Positions 8,306 to 17,151 of a stretch of 64,000 nucleotides of DNA are shown here, piece after piece. The stretch comes from an uncultured Bacteroidales bacterium (GTDB lineage: Bacteria > Bacteroidota > Bacteroidia > Bacteroidales > P3): positions 1 through 64,000 of the forward strand of contig CAJUFX010000009.1 in NCBI GenBank assembly GCA_910586395.1, read 5' to 3'. The position numbers and the translations under genes are program-made. Each line of letters opens with the position of its first letter. The stretch's first letter is position 1. The notes under the pieces were generated by a model. That model saw only the letters and a program-made list of their open reading frames with translations, was not told the origin of the DNA and searched no databases.

Positions 8306-9310
8306 ATGGATACCGGTAGCATCGGATGGATTGCGGGTTCGTTTGCCGTCGCCCTGTTGGTTAACGGTTGTGCGGCGGCCTACAAGGCTATCAACAATCT
8401 GCAGATGGAGATAGAGCGGGGAGCAACCTCTTGGTTCTCCCGTTGTTTTGTATGGGTGACGGGGCGTCCGGCGGTCTTTGCCGTTTTTTTGCGTTTGAGC
8501 CAGGTGGCGTGTACGGCCGTTTACATAGGTAACCTTATGCGGATGGCGTCCAACGGTTGGTATTTGGCCGGCGGTTTGGCCGTTTTCGTATCGGTGGCGT
8601 GGGGGATGGCCGGTATCTGTTTCCGTCTCTATCCATTGCCGATGCTCAAAGGAGCGTGTCTTTTGCTCGTTTTGCCTTATACGTTGCTTTATCCGTTGAC
8701 GCATCGGATAGGTTGTTTGCTCGGCATGCCGCAATCCGCTTTCGAAACGGCCGACGATTACGCCGACGAAGTGGTGGAGGAATCGTTGAACGATTTGCGG
8801 GAGAATTACGACGCTTCGCCGGAATACAGTGCCGAGGGGCGTATGGTACAGAATGTTATGGAATTGCGAAAATTCAAGGTGCGGGATTGTATGGTGCCGT
8901 CCGCGGAAATCGTGCAGGCCGCTTACGAGATGCCTTTGGATGAACTCGTGCGGCTTTTTACCCGGACGGGATTTTCCAAGATACCGATATATAAAGATCA
9001 GCCGAACAAGATAGCCGGTTACGTACATGCCTACGATTTGTTCCGGGAGCCGTCTCCGACTTCCATTGCGGAAATCATCCGGCCGATCCATGCCGTTCCG
9101 GAAACCATCGCGGCCGGTGTTTTGTTGAAAGAAATGATGGAAAAGCACAAGAGTATCGCCGCCGTTTTCGACGCCAACGGCAACGTGTCCGGCATGTTGA
9201 CGTTGGAGGATTTGATGGAGGAAATATTCGGGGAGATAGAGGATGAGTTCGATGTGGAGGAAAGCGCCTCGTTCCGGCCGGCCGTCAGCGCGGTTAAGTT
9301 GGAAATCTGA
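8306..9310 (+). CDS. CorC/CNNM-type membrane protein with CBS pair, lacking the C-terminal CorC_HlyC domain
   Basis: The 334-residue protein has an N-terminal DUF21-like membrane region (about four hydrophobic segments within residues 1-150) and a CBS pair (about 190-315) that includes VRDCMVPSAEIV, TGFSKIPIY and GMLTLEDLMEEIFGEIEDE. Family members are implicated in Mg2+/Co2+ transport, and relatives (GldE) occur in gliding bacteria. Usual length is about 420 residues with a CorC_HlyC domain after the CBS pair. Here the gene stops about 20 residues after the LEDL..EIFGEI motif, with no sign of a frameshift in the short gap that follows. It probably belongs to the lptC transcription unit. Confidence 0.85.
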   Translation: MDTGSIGWIAGSFAVALLVNGCAAAYKAINNLQMEIERGATSWFSRCFVWVTGRPAVFAVFLRLSQVACTAVYIGNLMRMASNGWYLAGGLAVFVSVAWGMAGICFRLYPLPMLKGACLLLVLPYTLLYPLTHRIGCLLGMPQSAFETADDYADEVVEESLNDLRENYDASPEYSAEGRMVQNVMELRKFKVRDCMVPSAEIVQAAYEMPLDELVRLFTRTGFSKIPIYKDQPNKIAGYVHAYDLFREPSPTSIAEIIRPIHAVPETIAAGVLLKEMMEKHKSIAAVFDANGNVSGMLTLEDLMEEIFGEIEDEFDVEESASFRPAVSAVKLEI

Positions 9311-9329
9311 ATAAAAAAGTTTAATTTTG
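9298..9329 (+). promoter_or_regulatory. predicted promoter of the yceD-rpmF-plsX-fabH operon
   Basis: GTTG (9298-9301), 20 bp, then TAATTTTG (9322-9329) fits the Bacteroidota consensus TTTG-N19-21-TAnnTTTG with one mismatch. It overlaps the stop region of the preceding gene and ends 21 bp before the yceD start. Confidence 0.6.
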
Positions 9330-9350
9330 CGGGCTTAATTCCGAAAAAGC

Positions 9351-9890
9351 GTGAAGGCATCGGGGGAATATAGATTGTCGTTTTCAGGCTTGTCCATGGG
9401 CAGGCATGCGTTCCGGTATCGGTTGGACGACGCTTTTTTCGCTTGTTTCCCGGAAGGCGATATTCGACAGGCCGAGTTGGCGGTTGATTTGGTGTTGGAA
9501 CGGACGGAGCGGTTGATGCGTCTTCATTTCGATTTCCAAGGGTGGTTTAAGACCGTCTGCGATCGATGCCTGAATGAGTTGAATTGTCCGGTGTCTTTTC
9601 AGGACGAGGTGATTGTCCGTTTTACGGGCGAGGCCGATGAAAGGGAGGATGAAGACAATTTATGGTGGGTGGAAGAGCATCAGGATAAATTGGACTTGAG
9701 CCAATATTTTTACGATACGGTCGTTTTGCAGCGGCCGATTCAGTTGTTCTGCCCCGAAGACGAACACGGGCGTTCCACTTGCAATGCCGCGATGACGGAA
9801 CGGGTGGGAGCGGAAGAAAAAGCGGAGCCGTCGGGCGCGTTGTCGGAAGAAAATCTGGCCGTTTTGAGGGCGCTGAAAAAAGAAGTTTAA
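9351..9890 (+). CDS. DUF177 (YceD) family protein
   Basis: The 179-residue protein has a GTG start. The family signature VCDRCLNEL near residue 66 and the DLSQYFYDTVVLQRPIQ segment with a following acidic/cysteine region identify DUF177. The family is linked to 23S rRNA accumulation in plants and E. coli and is almost always encoded directly upstream of rpmF, as here (19 bp gap). The exact molecular role is unsettled. It is first in an operon with rpmF, plsX and fabH. Confidence 0.88.
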   Translation: MKASGEYRLSFSGLSMGRHAFRYRLDDAFFACFPEGDIRQAELAVDLVLERTERLMRLHFDFQGWFKTVCDRCLNELNCPVSFQDEVIVRFTGEADEREDEDNLWWVEEHQDKLDLSQYFYDTVVLQRPIQLFCPEDEHGRSTCNAAMTERVGAEEKAEPSGALSEENLAVLRALKKEV

Positions 9891-9909
9891 TATATAAAAT
9901 ATTGTTGTT

Positions 9910-10095
9910 ATGCCTAATCCTAAATGGAGATTCTCCAAGACGAGAACCCGCAAAAGAAGAACGCACGATAAATTGACGGCTCCCCAGTTGTCAACCTGTA
10001 GCAATTGCGGCGCGGCCGTTCTGTATCACCATGTTTGCCCCGAATGCGGTTACTATCGCGGCAAGCAGGCCATAGAAATGACGCCGAACGCCTAA
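9910..10095 (+). CDS. rpmF: 50S ribosomal protein L32
   Basis: The 61-residue basic protein begins MPNPKWRFSKTRTRKRRTHD and has a zinc ribbon (CSNCG near residue 31 and CPECGYYRG near 46), so it is the zinc-binding form of L32. Length and motif spacing are normal. It sits between yceD and plsX in the classic order linking ribosome and fatty-acid synthesis. Confidence 0.97.
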   Translation: MPNPKWRFSKTRTRKRRTHDKLTAPQLSTCSNCGAAVLYHHVCPECGYYRGKQAIEMTPNA

Positions 10096-10124
10096 GTGCG
10101 ATCTTATATCTGTCGCAGTTACAC

Positions 10125-11075
10125 ATGAGAATAGGGCTGGATATCATGGGCGGCGATTTCGCGCCCGACCACACGATAGACGGGGCGATCGAAGCCTTGC
10201 CTCATATCGGAGACGATACGCTCGTGCTGTTTGGAGACGAAGCCGTCATCCGGACGGCCTTGCGGCAACGCGGGGTGGATTCGGAGCGTTTTGACATTGT
10301 GCATGCGCCGGAGCAGATCACGATGGAGGAAAAGCCGCTCAGGGCACTTCAGGAAAAGCCCGATTCCAGCATCGCGGTCGGTTTCAAAATGTTGGCGCAA
10401 AAGCAAATCGACGCTTTTTCCAGTGCCGGTAATTCGGGTGCGATGGTGGCCGGTGCCGCCAGCATCATCAAGACCATCGACCGCGTCATCCGGCCTTGTA
10501 CGGCCACGACGATTCCGCAGGAAGAAGGCCCGGACAGTGTCGTATTGGATATCGGTACGACACCGGATGCCAAGCCGGATGTCATGTTGCAGTTCGGTAT
10601 GCTGGGGCGTATTTATGCCCAGACGGTTTTGGGCATTTCCGAACCGCGGGTCTGCCTGCTGAACGTGGGGACGGAGGACGGCAAAGGCAATCTTCAGTGT
10701 CAAGCCGCTTTCCGATTGATGAAAGGCACGCCTTATTTTCATTTTGTCGGCAACATGGAGCCGCGTGACTTGTTCAAGAACAAGGCGGACGTATTCGTGA
10801 CCGACGGCTTTGTCGGCAATATCCTGATCAAGCAGATAGAGACATTTTACAGACTGTTTCAGAAGCGCCGTTTCTCGGATCCGCTGATTGACCGGCTCAA
10901 TTACGAATTGTACGGCGGATCGCCCATTTTGGGTGTCAATGCGCCTGTGGTGTTGGGGCATGGTATTTCCAGCGCGACGGCCATTAAAAATATGGTGTTG
11001 CAGTCGAGGAGCATGTTCGAGAACAAGACGACGGAGAAAATCAACTTCATGTTTGAGCAATACGTGAGCAACTGA
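10125..11075 (+). CDS. plsX: phosphate acyltransferase PlsX
   Basis: PlsX converts acyl-ACP to acyl-phosphate, the acyl donor used by PlsY (encoded at 39.1 kb). I chose the ATG at 10125 because the product then starts MRIGLDIMGGDFAPDH, the family's N-terminal signature. An upstream in-frame start would overlap rpmF. Other motifs are SAGNSGAMVAGA (about 105-115), LNVGTEDGKGN (about 180-190) and VTDGFVGNI (about 225-233). The 316-residue length fits. Only 3 bp separate it from fabH. Confidence 0.96.
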   Translation: MRIGLDIMGGDFAPDHTIDGAIEALPHIGDDTLVLFGDEAVIRTALRQRGVDSERFDIVHAPEQITMEEKPLRALQEKPDSSIAVGFKMLAQKQIDAFSSAGNSGAMVAGAASIIKTIDRVIRPCTATTIPQEEGPDSVVLDIGTTPDAKPDVMLQFGMLGRIYAQTVLGISEPRVCLLNVGTEDGKGNLQCQAAFRLMKGTPYFHFVGNMEPRDLFKNKADVFVTDGFVGNILIKQIETFYRLFQKRRFSDPLIDRLNYELYGGSPILGVNAPVVLGHGISSATAIKNMVLQSRSMFENKTTEKINFMFEQYVSN

Positions 11076-11078
11076 GGT

Positions 11079-12065
11079 ATGGAAAAACTACATGCCGTTA
11101 TCAAAGGCGTCGGGGCGTATGTACCCGATTATGTGCTGACCAACGATGAGTTGAGTCGCATGGTGGATACGACCGACGAGTGGATCATGTCCCGTATCGG
11201 TATCAAGGAAAGGCGTCTTCTGCGCGAAGAAGGAAAGGCGACCTCGGACTTGGGTGCGGAAGCCGTCAAAAACCTGTTTGATAAAACGGGGACTAAACCG
11301 GAAGAGGTGGATTTGCTGATCTGCGCTACGGTGACGCCCGATATGCGTTTCCCGGCCACATCCTGCATCATCTGCGATAAATTGGGGATCAAGAATGCTT
11401 TCGCATTCGATTTGACGTCGGGCTGTTCTGGTTTCGTCTATGCGTTGTCAACGGCGGCCCGTTACGTGGAATCCGGTCGCTACAAGAAGGTGGTGCTCGT
11501 AGGGGCGGAAGTCATGTCTTCCATCATCGATTATACCGATCGGGCGACTTGTCCCATTTTCGGGGATGGCGCCGGGGCGGTCTTGTTGGAACCCACGGCG
11601 GAAGCCTATGGGGTTTTGGACGAAGAAATGGGGACCGACGGTTCCGGCCGTACGCATCTGCATATGAAGGCCGGCGGTTCGCTGATGCCGCCTACGCACG
11701 AAACCGTGGATCAACGTTTGCATTATGTCTATCAAGAAGGACAGGCCGTTTTCAAATGGGCCGTCGTCAAGATGGCCGATGTGGCGGAAGCCGTTATGAA
11801 ACGCAACGGTTTGGATCCCGATAAGACGTGGCTCGTACCGCATCAGGCCAACTTGCGGATTATCGATGCCGTGGCGCGGCGCATGGAACTGTCGCCGGAA
11901 CGCGTCATGATCAACATCCACAAATACGGCAATACGACGGCGGCGACGATACCGCTTTTGTTGTGGGAGTGGGAAAAGAAATTGCAGAAAGGCGATGACC
12001 TCGTGATTTGCGCTTTCGGGTCGGGCTTTTCGTGGGGCGCGATTTGGCTCAAATGGGCTTATTGA
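11079..12065 (+). CDS. fabH: beta-ketoacyl-ACP synthase III
   Basis: FabH condenses acetyl-CoA with malonyl-ACP to start fatty-acid synthesis. The 328-residue protein contains the catalytic triad of the family: Cys116 in TSGCSGF, His255 in VPHQAN and Asn285 in YGNTTAA. It closes the yceD-rpmF-plsX-fabH operon and is followed by a strong terminator hairpin. Confidence 0.97.
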   Translation: MEKLHAVIKGVGAYVPDYVLTNDELSRMVDTTDEWIMSRIGIKERRLLREEGKATSDLGAEAVKNLFDKTGTKPEEVDLLICATVTPDMRFPATSCIICDKLGIKNAFAFDLTSGCSGFVYALSTAARYVESGRYKKVVLVGAEVMSSIIDYTDRATCPIFGDGAGAVLLEPTAEAYGVLDEEMGTDGSGRTHLHMKAGGSLMPPTHETVDQRLHYVYQEGQAVFKWAVVKMADVAEAVMKRNGLDPDKTWLVPHQANLRIIDAVARRMELSPERVMINIHKYGNTTAATIPLLLWEWEKKLQKGDDLVICAFGSGFSWGAIWLKWAY

Positions 12066-12120
12066 GCGTCAGATGAAATAAAGGCTGTGCCGTTCTCGTA
12101 TTGAGATGGACGGTTAAAGG

Positions 12121-12156
12121 AAAAGCGTCGTCGGAATTATCCGGCGACGCTTTTTT
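12121..12156. terminator. bidirectional rho-independent terminator between fabH and the RNA methyltransferase gene
   Basis: A 15-bp stem (12121-12135 with 12140-12154, one T-G pair, loop ATTA) is flanked by an A-run on the left and a T-run on the right. It can therefore stop transcripts from fabH (+) and from the convergent SpoU-type gene (-). Confidence 0.88.
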
Positions 12157-12184
12157 ATGCGGTCGTTGATCGGTTCAGACATGC

Positions 12185-12970
12185 TTATTTTCTCGTCCTG
12201 ATTTGGGCGCAGAGAATGCCGGCCGCCACGGCTGCGTTGAGGGATTCGGCCGCATGGGGGCGGTGCGGTTCCGTTATGGGCGCGAAAGTCGGGATATGGA
12301 TTTTCCGGTTGATCAGGGCGGCGGTAGCCGGTCGGATGCCGTGACTTTCGTTGCCGATAAAGTACCAGGCATTTGGGGTTGCCAACGGCTGTTCGAAAAT
12401 ATTCTCCCCCTCTAAAAACGTTCCGTAGAACGGAAAGCCGTCTGGAGCAAGGGCGGCTGTCCGTACCAAGTCCACATAATGGATCGGCAAGCGGGCGACG
12501 GCGCCCATGGAAGCCTGTACGCATTTAGGTTGGAAGGCGTCGGCCGTATCCTCGGAACAAATCAGGCGGTCGATGCCGAACCAATCGGCAATGCGGATAA
12601 TCGTACCGAGATTGCCCGGGTCTTGCAGACCGTCCAGGACAAGGCTGATGCCTTGGAACGCTTCGGTCGGTGCCAATGGCCGGTGCGGTTGCGCCCATAC
12701 GCCGAAAACGTGTTGCGGACTGGTCAGGCCGGAGATGCGTTCCAGCTCCTGTTCGGAAATGACTTGTAAGAGAGGCCGGCAACCGGGAAACCGTTGCCCC
12801 ACGGCTTCCGCATAGTCGGACAAGGCATATAACGCCCGTAATGTCAGCGGGGAATCCAAAAGCATTTCGACAACTTTGGGGGTTTCCGCCACGAATACGT
12901 CGTCTTCCCGTCTGAATTTTTTCTGCCGGTAGGCGTGCAAGGTTTTGATTTGTCTGGAAGAAAGCGGCAT
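12185..12970 (-). CDS. TrmH/SpoU-family RNA 2'-O-methyltransferase
   Basis: The 261-residue product has an N-terminal substrate-binding domain (starting MPLSSRQIKTLH) and a C-terminal SPOUT knot with all three SpoU motifs: LDGLQDPGNLGTIIR (about 118-132), FIGNESHGI (about 205) and the SLNAAVAAGI segment near the end. It probably methylates rRNA or tRNA using S-adenosylmethionine; the target site cannot be read from sequence. A longer upstream start at 13036 is possible but would begin inside the rplI terminator, so I prefer 12970. Confidence 0.88.
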   Translation of the reverse strand: MPLSSRQIKTLHAYRQKKFRREDDVFVAETPKVVEMLLDSPLTLRALYALSDYAEAVGQRFPGCRPLLQVISEQELERISGLTSPQHVFGVWAQPHRPLAPTEAFQGISLVLDGLQDPGNLGTIIRIADWFGIDRLICSEDTADAFQPKCVQASMGAVARLPIHYVDLVRTAALAPDGFPFYGTFLEGENIFEQPLATPNAWYFIGNESHGIRPATAALINRKIHIPTFAPITEPHRPHAAESLNAAVAAGILCAQIRTRK

Positions 12971-13012
12971 GGCCGGAATGTTTAAAATTGAACCAAGGCG
13001 GGCGGGGGCTAA

Positions 13013-13047
13013 TAAAAAACGCTCTGCATTTTGCAATGCAAAGCGTT
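13013..13047 (-). terminator. terminator of the rpsF-rpsR-rplI operon
   Basis: On the minus strand a 13-bp stem (arms 13035-13047 and 13018-13030, one G-T pair, GCAA tetraloop) is followed by a run of T. It lies 24 bp after the rplI stop and upstream of the methyltransferase start. Confidence 0.88.
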
Positions 13048-13070
13048 TCCTTTATCGTACGTCGAACAGA

Positions 13071-13520
13071 TTATTCGGCGTAAACATCCAGCGTGATATC
13101 CGCTTTCACTTCGCGGTGCAGGTTGATCTTCGCCGTATGCGTGCCGATTTCCTTGATCGCATCGCCGACCACCATGATTTTCTTGCGGTCGATGTCAATT
13201 TGATGTTGTTCTTTCAAGGCGTCGGCAATCTGAATGGCATTGACCGAACCGAAAATTTTGCCGGAAGCGCCGGCTTTGGCCGCGATGCGAACCGTCAGGC
13301 CGTTCAATTTGGCCGCAACGGCTTCCGCTTCCTGTTTAATCTTTTCGGCCTTGAAAGCGCGTTGCTTCATGGTTTCGGCCAGCATTTTCTTGGCGCCGAC
13401 CGTTGCCATGACCGCCATGCCCTGCGGAATCAGGTAGTTGTTGGCGTAGCCGTTCTTAACGGTTACGATATCGTCCTTATAGCCCAAGTGAGCCACATCC
13501 TGCGTTAAAATGATTTCCAT
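13071..13520 (-). CDS. rplI: 50S ribosomal protein L9
   Basis: The 149-residue protein has the L9 N-terminal signature (LTQDVAHLGYKDDIVTVKNGY then ANNYLIPQGMA), the long connecting helix and a C-terminal RNA-binding lobe. It is last in the rpsF-rpsR-rplI operon, 13 bp after rpsR. Confidence 0.98.
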   Translation of the reverse strand: MEIILTQDVAHLGYKDDIVTVKNGYANNYLIPQGMAVMATVGAKKMLAETMKQRAFKAEKIKQEAEAVAAKLNGLTVRIAAKAGASGKIFGSVNAIQIADALKEQHQIDIDRKKIMVVGDAIKEIGTHTAKINLHREVKADITLDVYAE

Positions 13521-13533
13521 CTGTACTTCCTCC

Positions 13534-13803
13534 TTATTTTAATAAGTCCGCTACATAAGGCATCAAAGCCAGGTGACGGGCACGCTTGATGGCTTGAGCA
13601 ACTTTCTTCTGATACTTTTGCGAAGTACCGGTCAGACGGCGGGGGTAAATTTTACCTTGTTCGTTGACGAATTTGAGCAGAAAATCCGCATCTTTGTAAT
13701 CGATATAACGGATACCGCTTTTTTTGAACCGGCAGTATTTCTTACGTTTCGTCTCTACTGCAATCGGCGTCAAGTATTTTATGTCGTTATCGTTAGCAGC
13801 CAT
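13534..13803 (-). CDS. rpsR: 30S ribosomal protein S18
   Basis: The 89-residue basic protein contains the S18 signature YKDADFLLKFVNEQGKI and PRRLTGTSQKYQKKVAQAIKRAR. It forms a dimer with S6 on the 30S platform. It starts 5 bp after rpsF. Confidence 0.98.
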   Translation of the reverse strand: MAANDNDIKYLTPIAVETKRKKYCRFKKSGIRYIDYKDADFLLKFVNEQGKIYPRRLTGTSQKYQKKVAQAIKRARHLALMPYVADLLK

Positions 13804-13808
13804 TGTTC

Positions 13809-14165
13809 CTATTCGTTTTGAGCGTTAATACTTTCTTCTTTCTTCTTGTTGTGCTTCTTCTCGTTGTAGGCGATGGCGAACTTGTCCAACTTGACGGTCA
13901 GAAAACGCAACATCTTTTCATCGCGACGGAAAGCCGTTTCCAATACGTCCACGACTTTGCCTTCGGCCTTGAATTCCATCAAATAATAGAATCCGGTACC
14001 TTTTTTCTGAATGGGATAGGCCAATTTACGCAATCCCCAATTGTCTTCATAGACAATCTCAGCTCCTTGCTCCTTGAGCAACGACTGATACTTCTTTACC
14101 GTTTCCTTCATCTGTTCATCAGACAAAACGGGAGTCATAATGAAAACGGTTTCATACTGGTTCAT
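13809..14165 (-). CDS. rpsF: 30S ribosomal protein S6
   Basis: The 118-residue product starts MNQYETVFIMTPVLSD and contains GLRKLAYPIQKKGTGFYYLMEF, the S6 RNP-like fold signature, with a lysine-rich C-terminal tail. It is first in the operon. In many phyla the S6:S18 complex binds its own leader RNA. The leader here is about 75 nt, but I could not resolve the known motif with confidence. Confidence 0.98.
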   Translation of the reverse strand: MNQYETVFIMTPVLSDEQMKETVKKYQSLLKEQGAEIVYEDNWGLRKLAYPIQKKGTGFYYLMEFKAEGKVVDVLETAFRRDEKMLRFLTVKLDKFAIAYNEKKHNKKKEESINAQNE

Positions 14166-14248
14166 CGTTTTACTTTTTAAAAGGTTAGTAACTAAAACTC
14201 AACTTTATATCTGTGTGCAACAAGGTGCTGTACGCGCAATAAAGCCCG

Positions 14249-14280
14249 CAAATATAGTGAAAAGTGAGCGAAATAGCAAA
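14249..14280 (-). promoter_or_regulatory. predicted promoter of rpsF-rpsR-rplI
   Basis: On the minus strand TTTG (14277-14280), 20 bp, TATATTTG (14249-14256) matches the Bacteroidota sigma-ABfr consensus exactly. It gives a 5' leader of roughly 75-80 nt before rpsF and separates this operon from the M16 peptidase gene upstream. Confidence 0.82.
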
Positions 14281-14310
14281 TATCGCTTCAGGCCGAATTT
14301 CGGAACATCC

Positions 14311-17139
14311 CTATTCCTTCTCTTCCGGGTTGGGCTTCAGCACGGCGCGTACGTAGATATCCGGATTCAGACATTTTTTCAATGTCTTCTGAATCGTCTT
14401 GGCTTTTACGCCGTCGATCCGTTGCAATTGGATTTCTTTGTCCAGGCCGTTCAGGTCGGTGCCGGAGTAGTCGGCCTGCATCATCATCGTCAGCCAAAAT
14501 TCGTTGCTTTCCAGGTTCTTTTCGTAGGTCCGCTTGCGGGTCTCCTTGACTTTGTTCAGATCGGTTTCGGTCGGCCCTTCCTTGATCAGCAGTTTGATTT
14601 GTTCGAGGACGGCCTCTGTAAGTTCGTCCGTCCGTTGCGGGGCGCATCCGAAGAGCACCAGGAAAGTGGCTTCCGTCCGGGGATAGCGTTCCAGTTCGAT
14701 TTGAACGCTCGGCGAATAGACGCCGCCCATTTCTTCGCGGATTTTTTCCAATAGTTTGATTTCCATGATGTCGCCGACGAAGGAGAGGCTTTGCCGGGTC
14801 GGCAGGTCCCAAACATAAGGCATGGTGAAAATTAGGCCGACCATACTTTGTTCATCGGAACCCATGACCACCTCGAAATCGGTCTTGGTCATGAGCGGCG
14901 GTGTGGAAACATCGCGCCACCGGCGTTCTTCGGCTTGGGCGGGCAACGCCCCCAAATAGGTTTCCAGCAGCGACAGCAGCGATTCGTCTATCTGGAAGTT
15001 GCCGACCATATAGAAATGGAAGCCGCTGGCATTGGCGAACTGTTCGCGGAAGATGTCGTAAACGCGGTCGGCGTCGATTTGGTCCAATTGGCTTTCGTCT
15101 AATATCAGGAGGTTGCGCGGGTCATGATTGGAGGCTACCCTTGACAGACTGTCTAAGAAAACATAGTTTGGGCTGGACCTCAGGAATTTGTATCGGGTCT
15201 TGAGTTTGGAGACGACGCTTTGGCAGGCGCGGACATCCTTGCGGGGGGCTGTAAACGTCAAGTAGTTGATTTGCAGTAGCAGTTCAAAGTCTTTGGCGGA
15301 TGAGGCGCCGCTGACCACGGCGCGCAGGTCATCGAGGCTGGCGTTGTAAGCAAGTGTATGGCCTTGTAGTTTCTTATTGATTTCGGTGTTGTCGAACGCC
15401 CCCAAGCCGCTTTGGGAAATTATGGATCCGGCCATGACCGCTGACAGGAAGTCGGGCTGGTCTACGAGCGAGGTGCCGCCTAAGTTATAGGCGCCGAACA
15501 GGATTTCATCGTTCTGGAAGGCCGTGGGTTTCAAATGGATGACGATGCCGTTCGAGAGTTTCACATATGTGATGCCGTGCGTGTCTTCGCCTAGGATTTC
15601 CGCGCCATCTGCCGGTCGGACCGGTAAGTCCACCAACGGTTCGTCGCGGACGCGGTCTTCGTAAGGCCGGATGGTCGTGTCGGTTTTGGCGGCTTGGTAG
15701 ATGGCCAAAAGGTCGGTTTCTGTCGGTACGGAAACCCCTTCTTTTTCGGGGGCGGTGAGCGTGATGACGAGATTGTGGTCGGTGATGTCGGCTTGGGCGG
15801 CCGCCGTCACTTCCTCAACCGTGATGCCGGGCAAGAGGATTTGTGCCAATTCGTAACAATAGGGTGCGTCGGCTATGGGCGTTTGATACAGAAAGTGGGA
15901 CACGTACTGCGAAGCGTGTTGGTTGGAGGGTGTTTTGTCGGTTTCGACGGCCGCATTTTCGTAGCCGGTCAGCACGCTTTGTTTGGCGCGTGTCAGTTCG
16001 CTTTCAAGAAAACCGTGGCGGTCGATGCGGTGGCATTCGGCCAACAGCGTCGCGAGAGCTTCGCCCGCCCGGTTCTCTTTAATCAACGCGTAAAGTTGAT
16101 GGACGAATACCTGACGGACGAGCGTGCCGTAACCCTGGCCGGCATAGACGAAAGGGGCGTCGGCTTCCTGTGTGATTTCGGCCAGGCGGGCGTTGAACAT
16201 TTCGGAAATCAAGTCCCGGATTAAATCGTTCCGGAAATCGCCGACCGTGACGGTCGGCCGGTAGGGACGCTTGAACATGATGGCCAGCGTGCTGTTCGTG
16301 GCTTCAGGGTCGGTGGCGACGGCTACGAGCGGCTCCTTGTTGTCGGGTATGGCTGTATAGCGGCGTTCGGGCGCGTCGGCCGGATTTGGGATGGAGCCGA
16401 ACAATTGTTTGATTTTGGCTTCGGCCGCATCGAGGTCAATGTCACCGACGACGACAATCGCCTGCAGGTTTGGACGGTAGAAGTCGCGGTAGAATTTGCG
16501 CAGGCTTTCGTGGTTGAATGTCTGGAGGTTTTCGAGCGTACCGATGGGCAGGCGTTCGGCATAGAGCGAGTTGTTCAGCATGACGGGCAGCGTCTTTTTG
16601 CGCATGCGGTCGTCGGCACCCAAACCCATGCGCCATTCTTCGATAATGACGCCTCTTTCGTCGTCGATGGCTTCTCCGTCAAGGGAGGCCAGGTGAGCCC
16701 AGTCTTCGAGTACTTGGTAGCCTTTATCCAGAAGGCCTTCCTTGTCGGTGGGGATTTCCAGCATATAGACCGTTTCGTCAAACGTCGTATAGGCGTTGAT
16801 ATCGCCGCCGAAACGGACGCCGGTGCTTTGCAGGAAATGGAGTAACTCGTTCCGGGGGAAATGTTTGGTGCCGTTGAACATCATGTGTTCGCAGAAGTGG
16901 GCGAGTCCGACTTGGTCATCCGCTTCGCAGATGGAACCGGCATTGACGGCCAGCTGCATCATGGCCCGGTTTTCGGGTTTGGCGTTTTGGCGGAGATAGT
17001 AAGTCAGTCCGTTTGCCAAACGGCCGATGCGGACTTGCGGGTCGGTCGGCAACGGTTGGTTCGGGTTCGGCTGGGCTTGGGCGGTTATGAAGCATAGGGC
17101 ATAGAAAACCCCCAAAAGAGTCGGTCTTATTGCTTTCAT
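14311..17139 (-). CDS. M16-family zinc metallopeptidase (pitrilysin/insulinase-like), exported
   Basis: The 942-residue protein has a signal peptide (cleavage after ITAQA, about residue 22), then two M16 half-repeats. The active N-terminal half holds the inverted zinc motif HFCEH (residues 81-85) followed downstream by the second metal ligand region ERGVIIEEW (about 158-166). The C-terminal half lacks a second HxxEH, as is usual. It is predicted to degrade peptides in the periplasm. It starts 12 bp after dnaX in the same direction and is probably co-transcribed with it. Confidence 0.93.
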   Translation of the reverse strand: MKAIRPTLLGVFYALCFITAQAQPNPNQPLPTDPQVRIGRLANGLTYYLRQNAKPENRAMMQLAVNAGSICEADDQVGLAHFCEHMMFNGTKHFPRNELLHFLQSTGVRFGGDINAYTTFDETVYMLEIPTDKEGLLDKGYQVLEDWAHLASLDGEAIDDERGVIIEEWRMGLGADDRMRKKTLPVMLNNSLYAERLPIGTLENLQTFNHESLRKFYRDFYRPNLQAIVVVGDIDLDAAEAKIKQLFGSIPNPADAPERRYTAIPDNKEPLVAVATDPEATNSTLAIMFKRPYRPTVTVGDFRNDLIRDLISEMFNARLAEITQEADAPFVYAGQGYGTLVRQVFVHQLYALIKENRAGEALATLLAECHRIDRHGFLESELTRAKQSVLTGYENAAVETDKTPSNQHASQYVSHFLYQTPIADAPYCYELAQILLPGITVEEVTAAAQADITDHNLVITLTAPEKEGVSVPTETDLLAIYQAAKTDTTIRPYEDRVRDEPLVDLPVRPADGAEILGEDTHGITYVKLSNGIVIHLKPTAFQNDEILFGAYNLGGTSLVDQPDFLSAVMAGSIISQSGLGAFDNTEINKKLQGHTLAYNASLDDLRAVVSGASSAKDFELLLQINYLTFTAPRKDVRACQSVVSKLKTRYKFLRSSPNYVFLDSLSRVASNHDPRNLLILDESQLDQIDADRVYDIFREQFANASGFHFYMVGNFQIDESLLSLLETYLGALPAQAEERRWRDVSTPPLMTKTDFEVVMGSDEQSMVGLIFTMPYVWDLPTRQSLSFVGDIMEIKLLEKIREEMGGVYSPSVQIELERYPRTEATFLVLFGCAPQRTDELTEAVLEQIKLLIKEGPTETDLNKVKETRKRTYEKNLESNEFWLTMMMQADYSGTDLNGLDKEIQLQRIDGVKAKTIQKTLKKCLNPDIYVRAVLKPNPEEKE

Positions 17140-17151
17140 TTTATGGTATAT

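Noticed and set aside
10005..10124. Longer plsX start overlapping rpmF
   Set aside because: The extension is rpmF read in another frame; the conserved PlsX N-terminus begins at 10125.
14166..14248. S6:S18 autoregulatory leader motif upstream of rpsF
   Set aside because: The leader length is suitable but I could not find a convincing stem with the conserved loop, so it is not listed as a feature.
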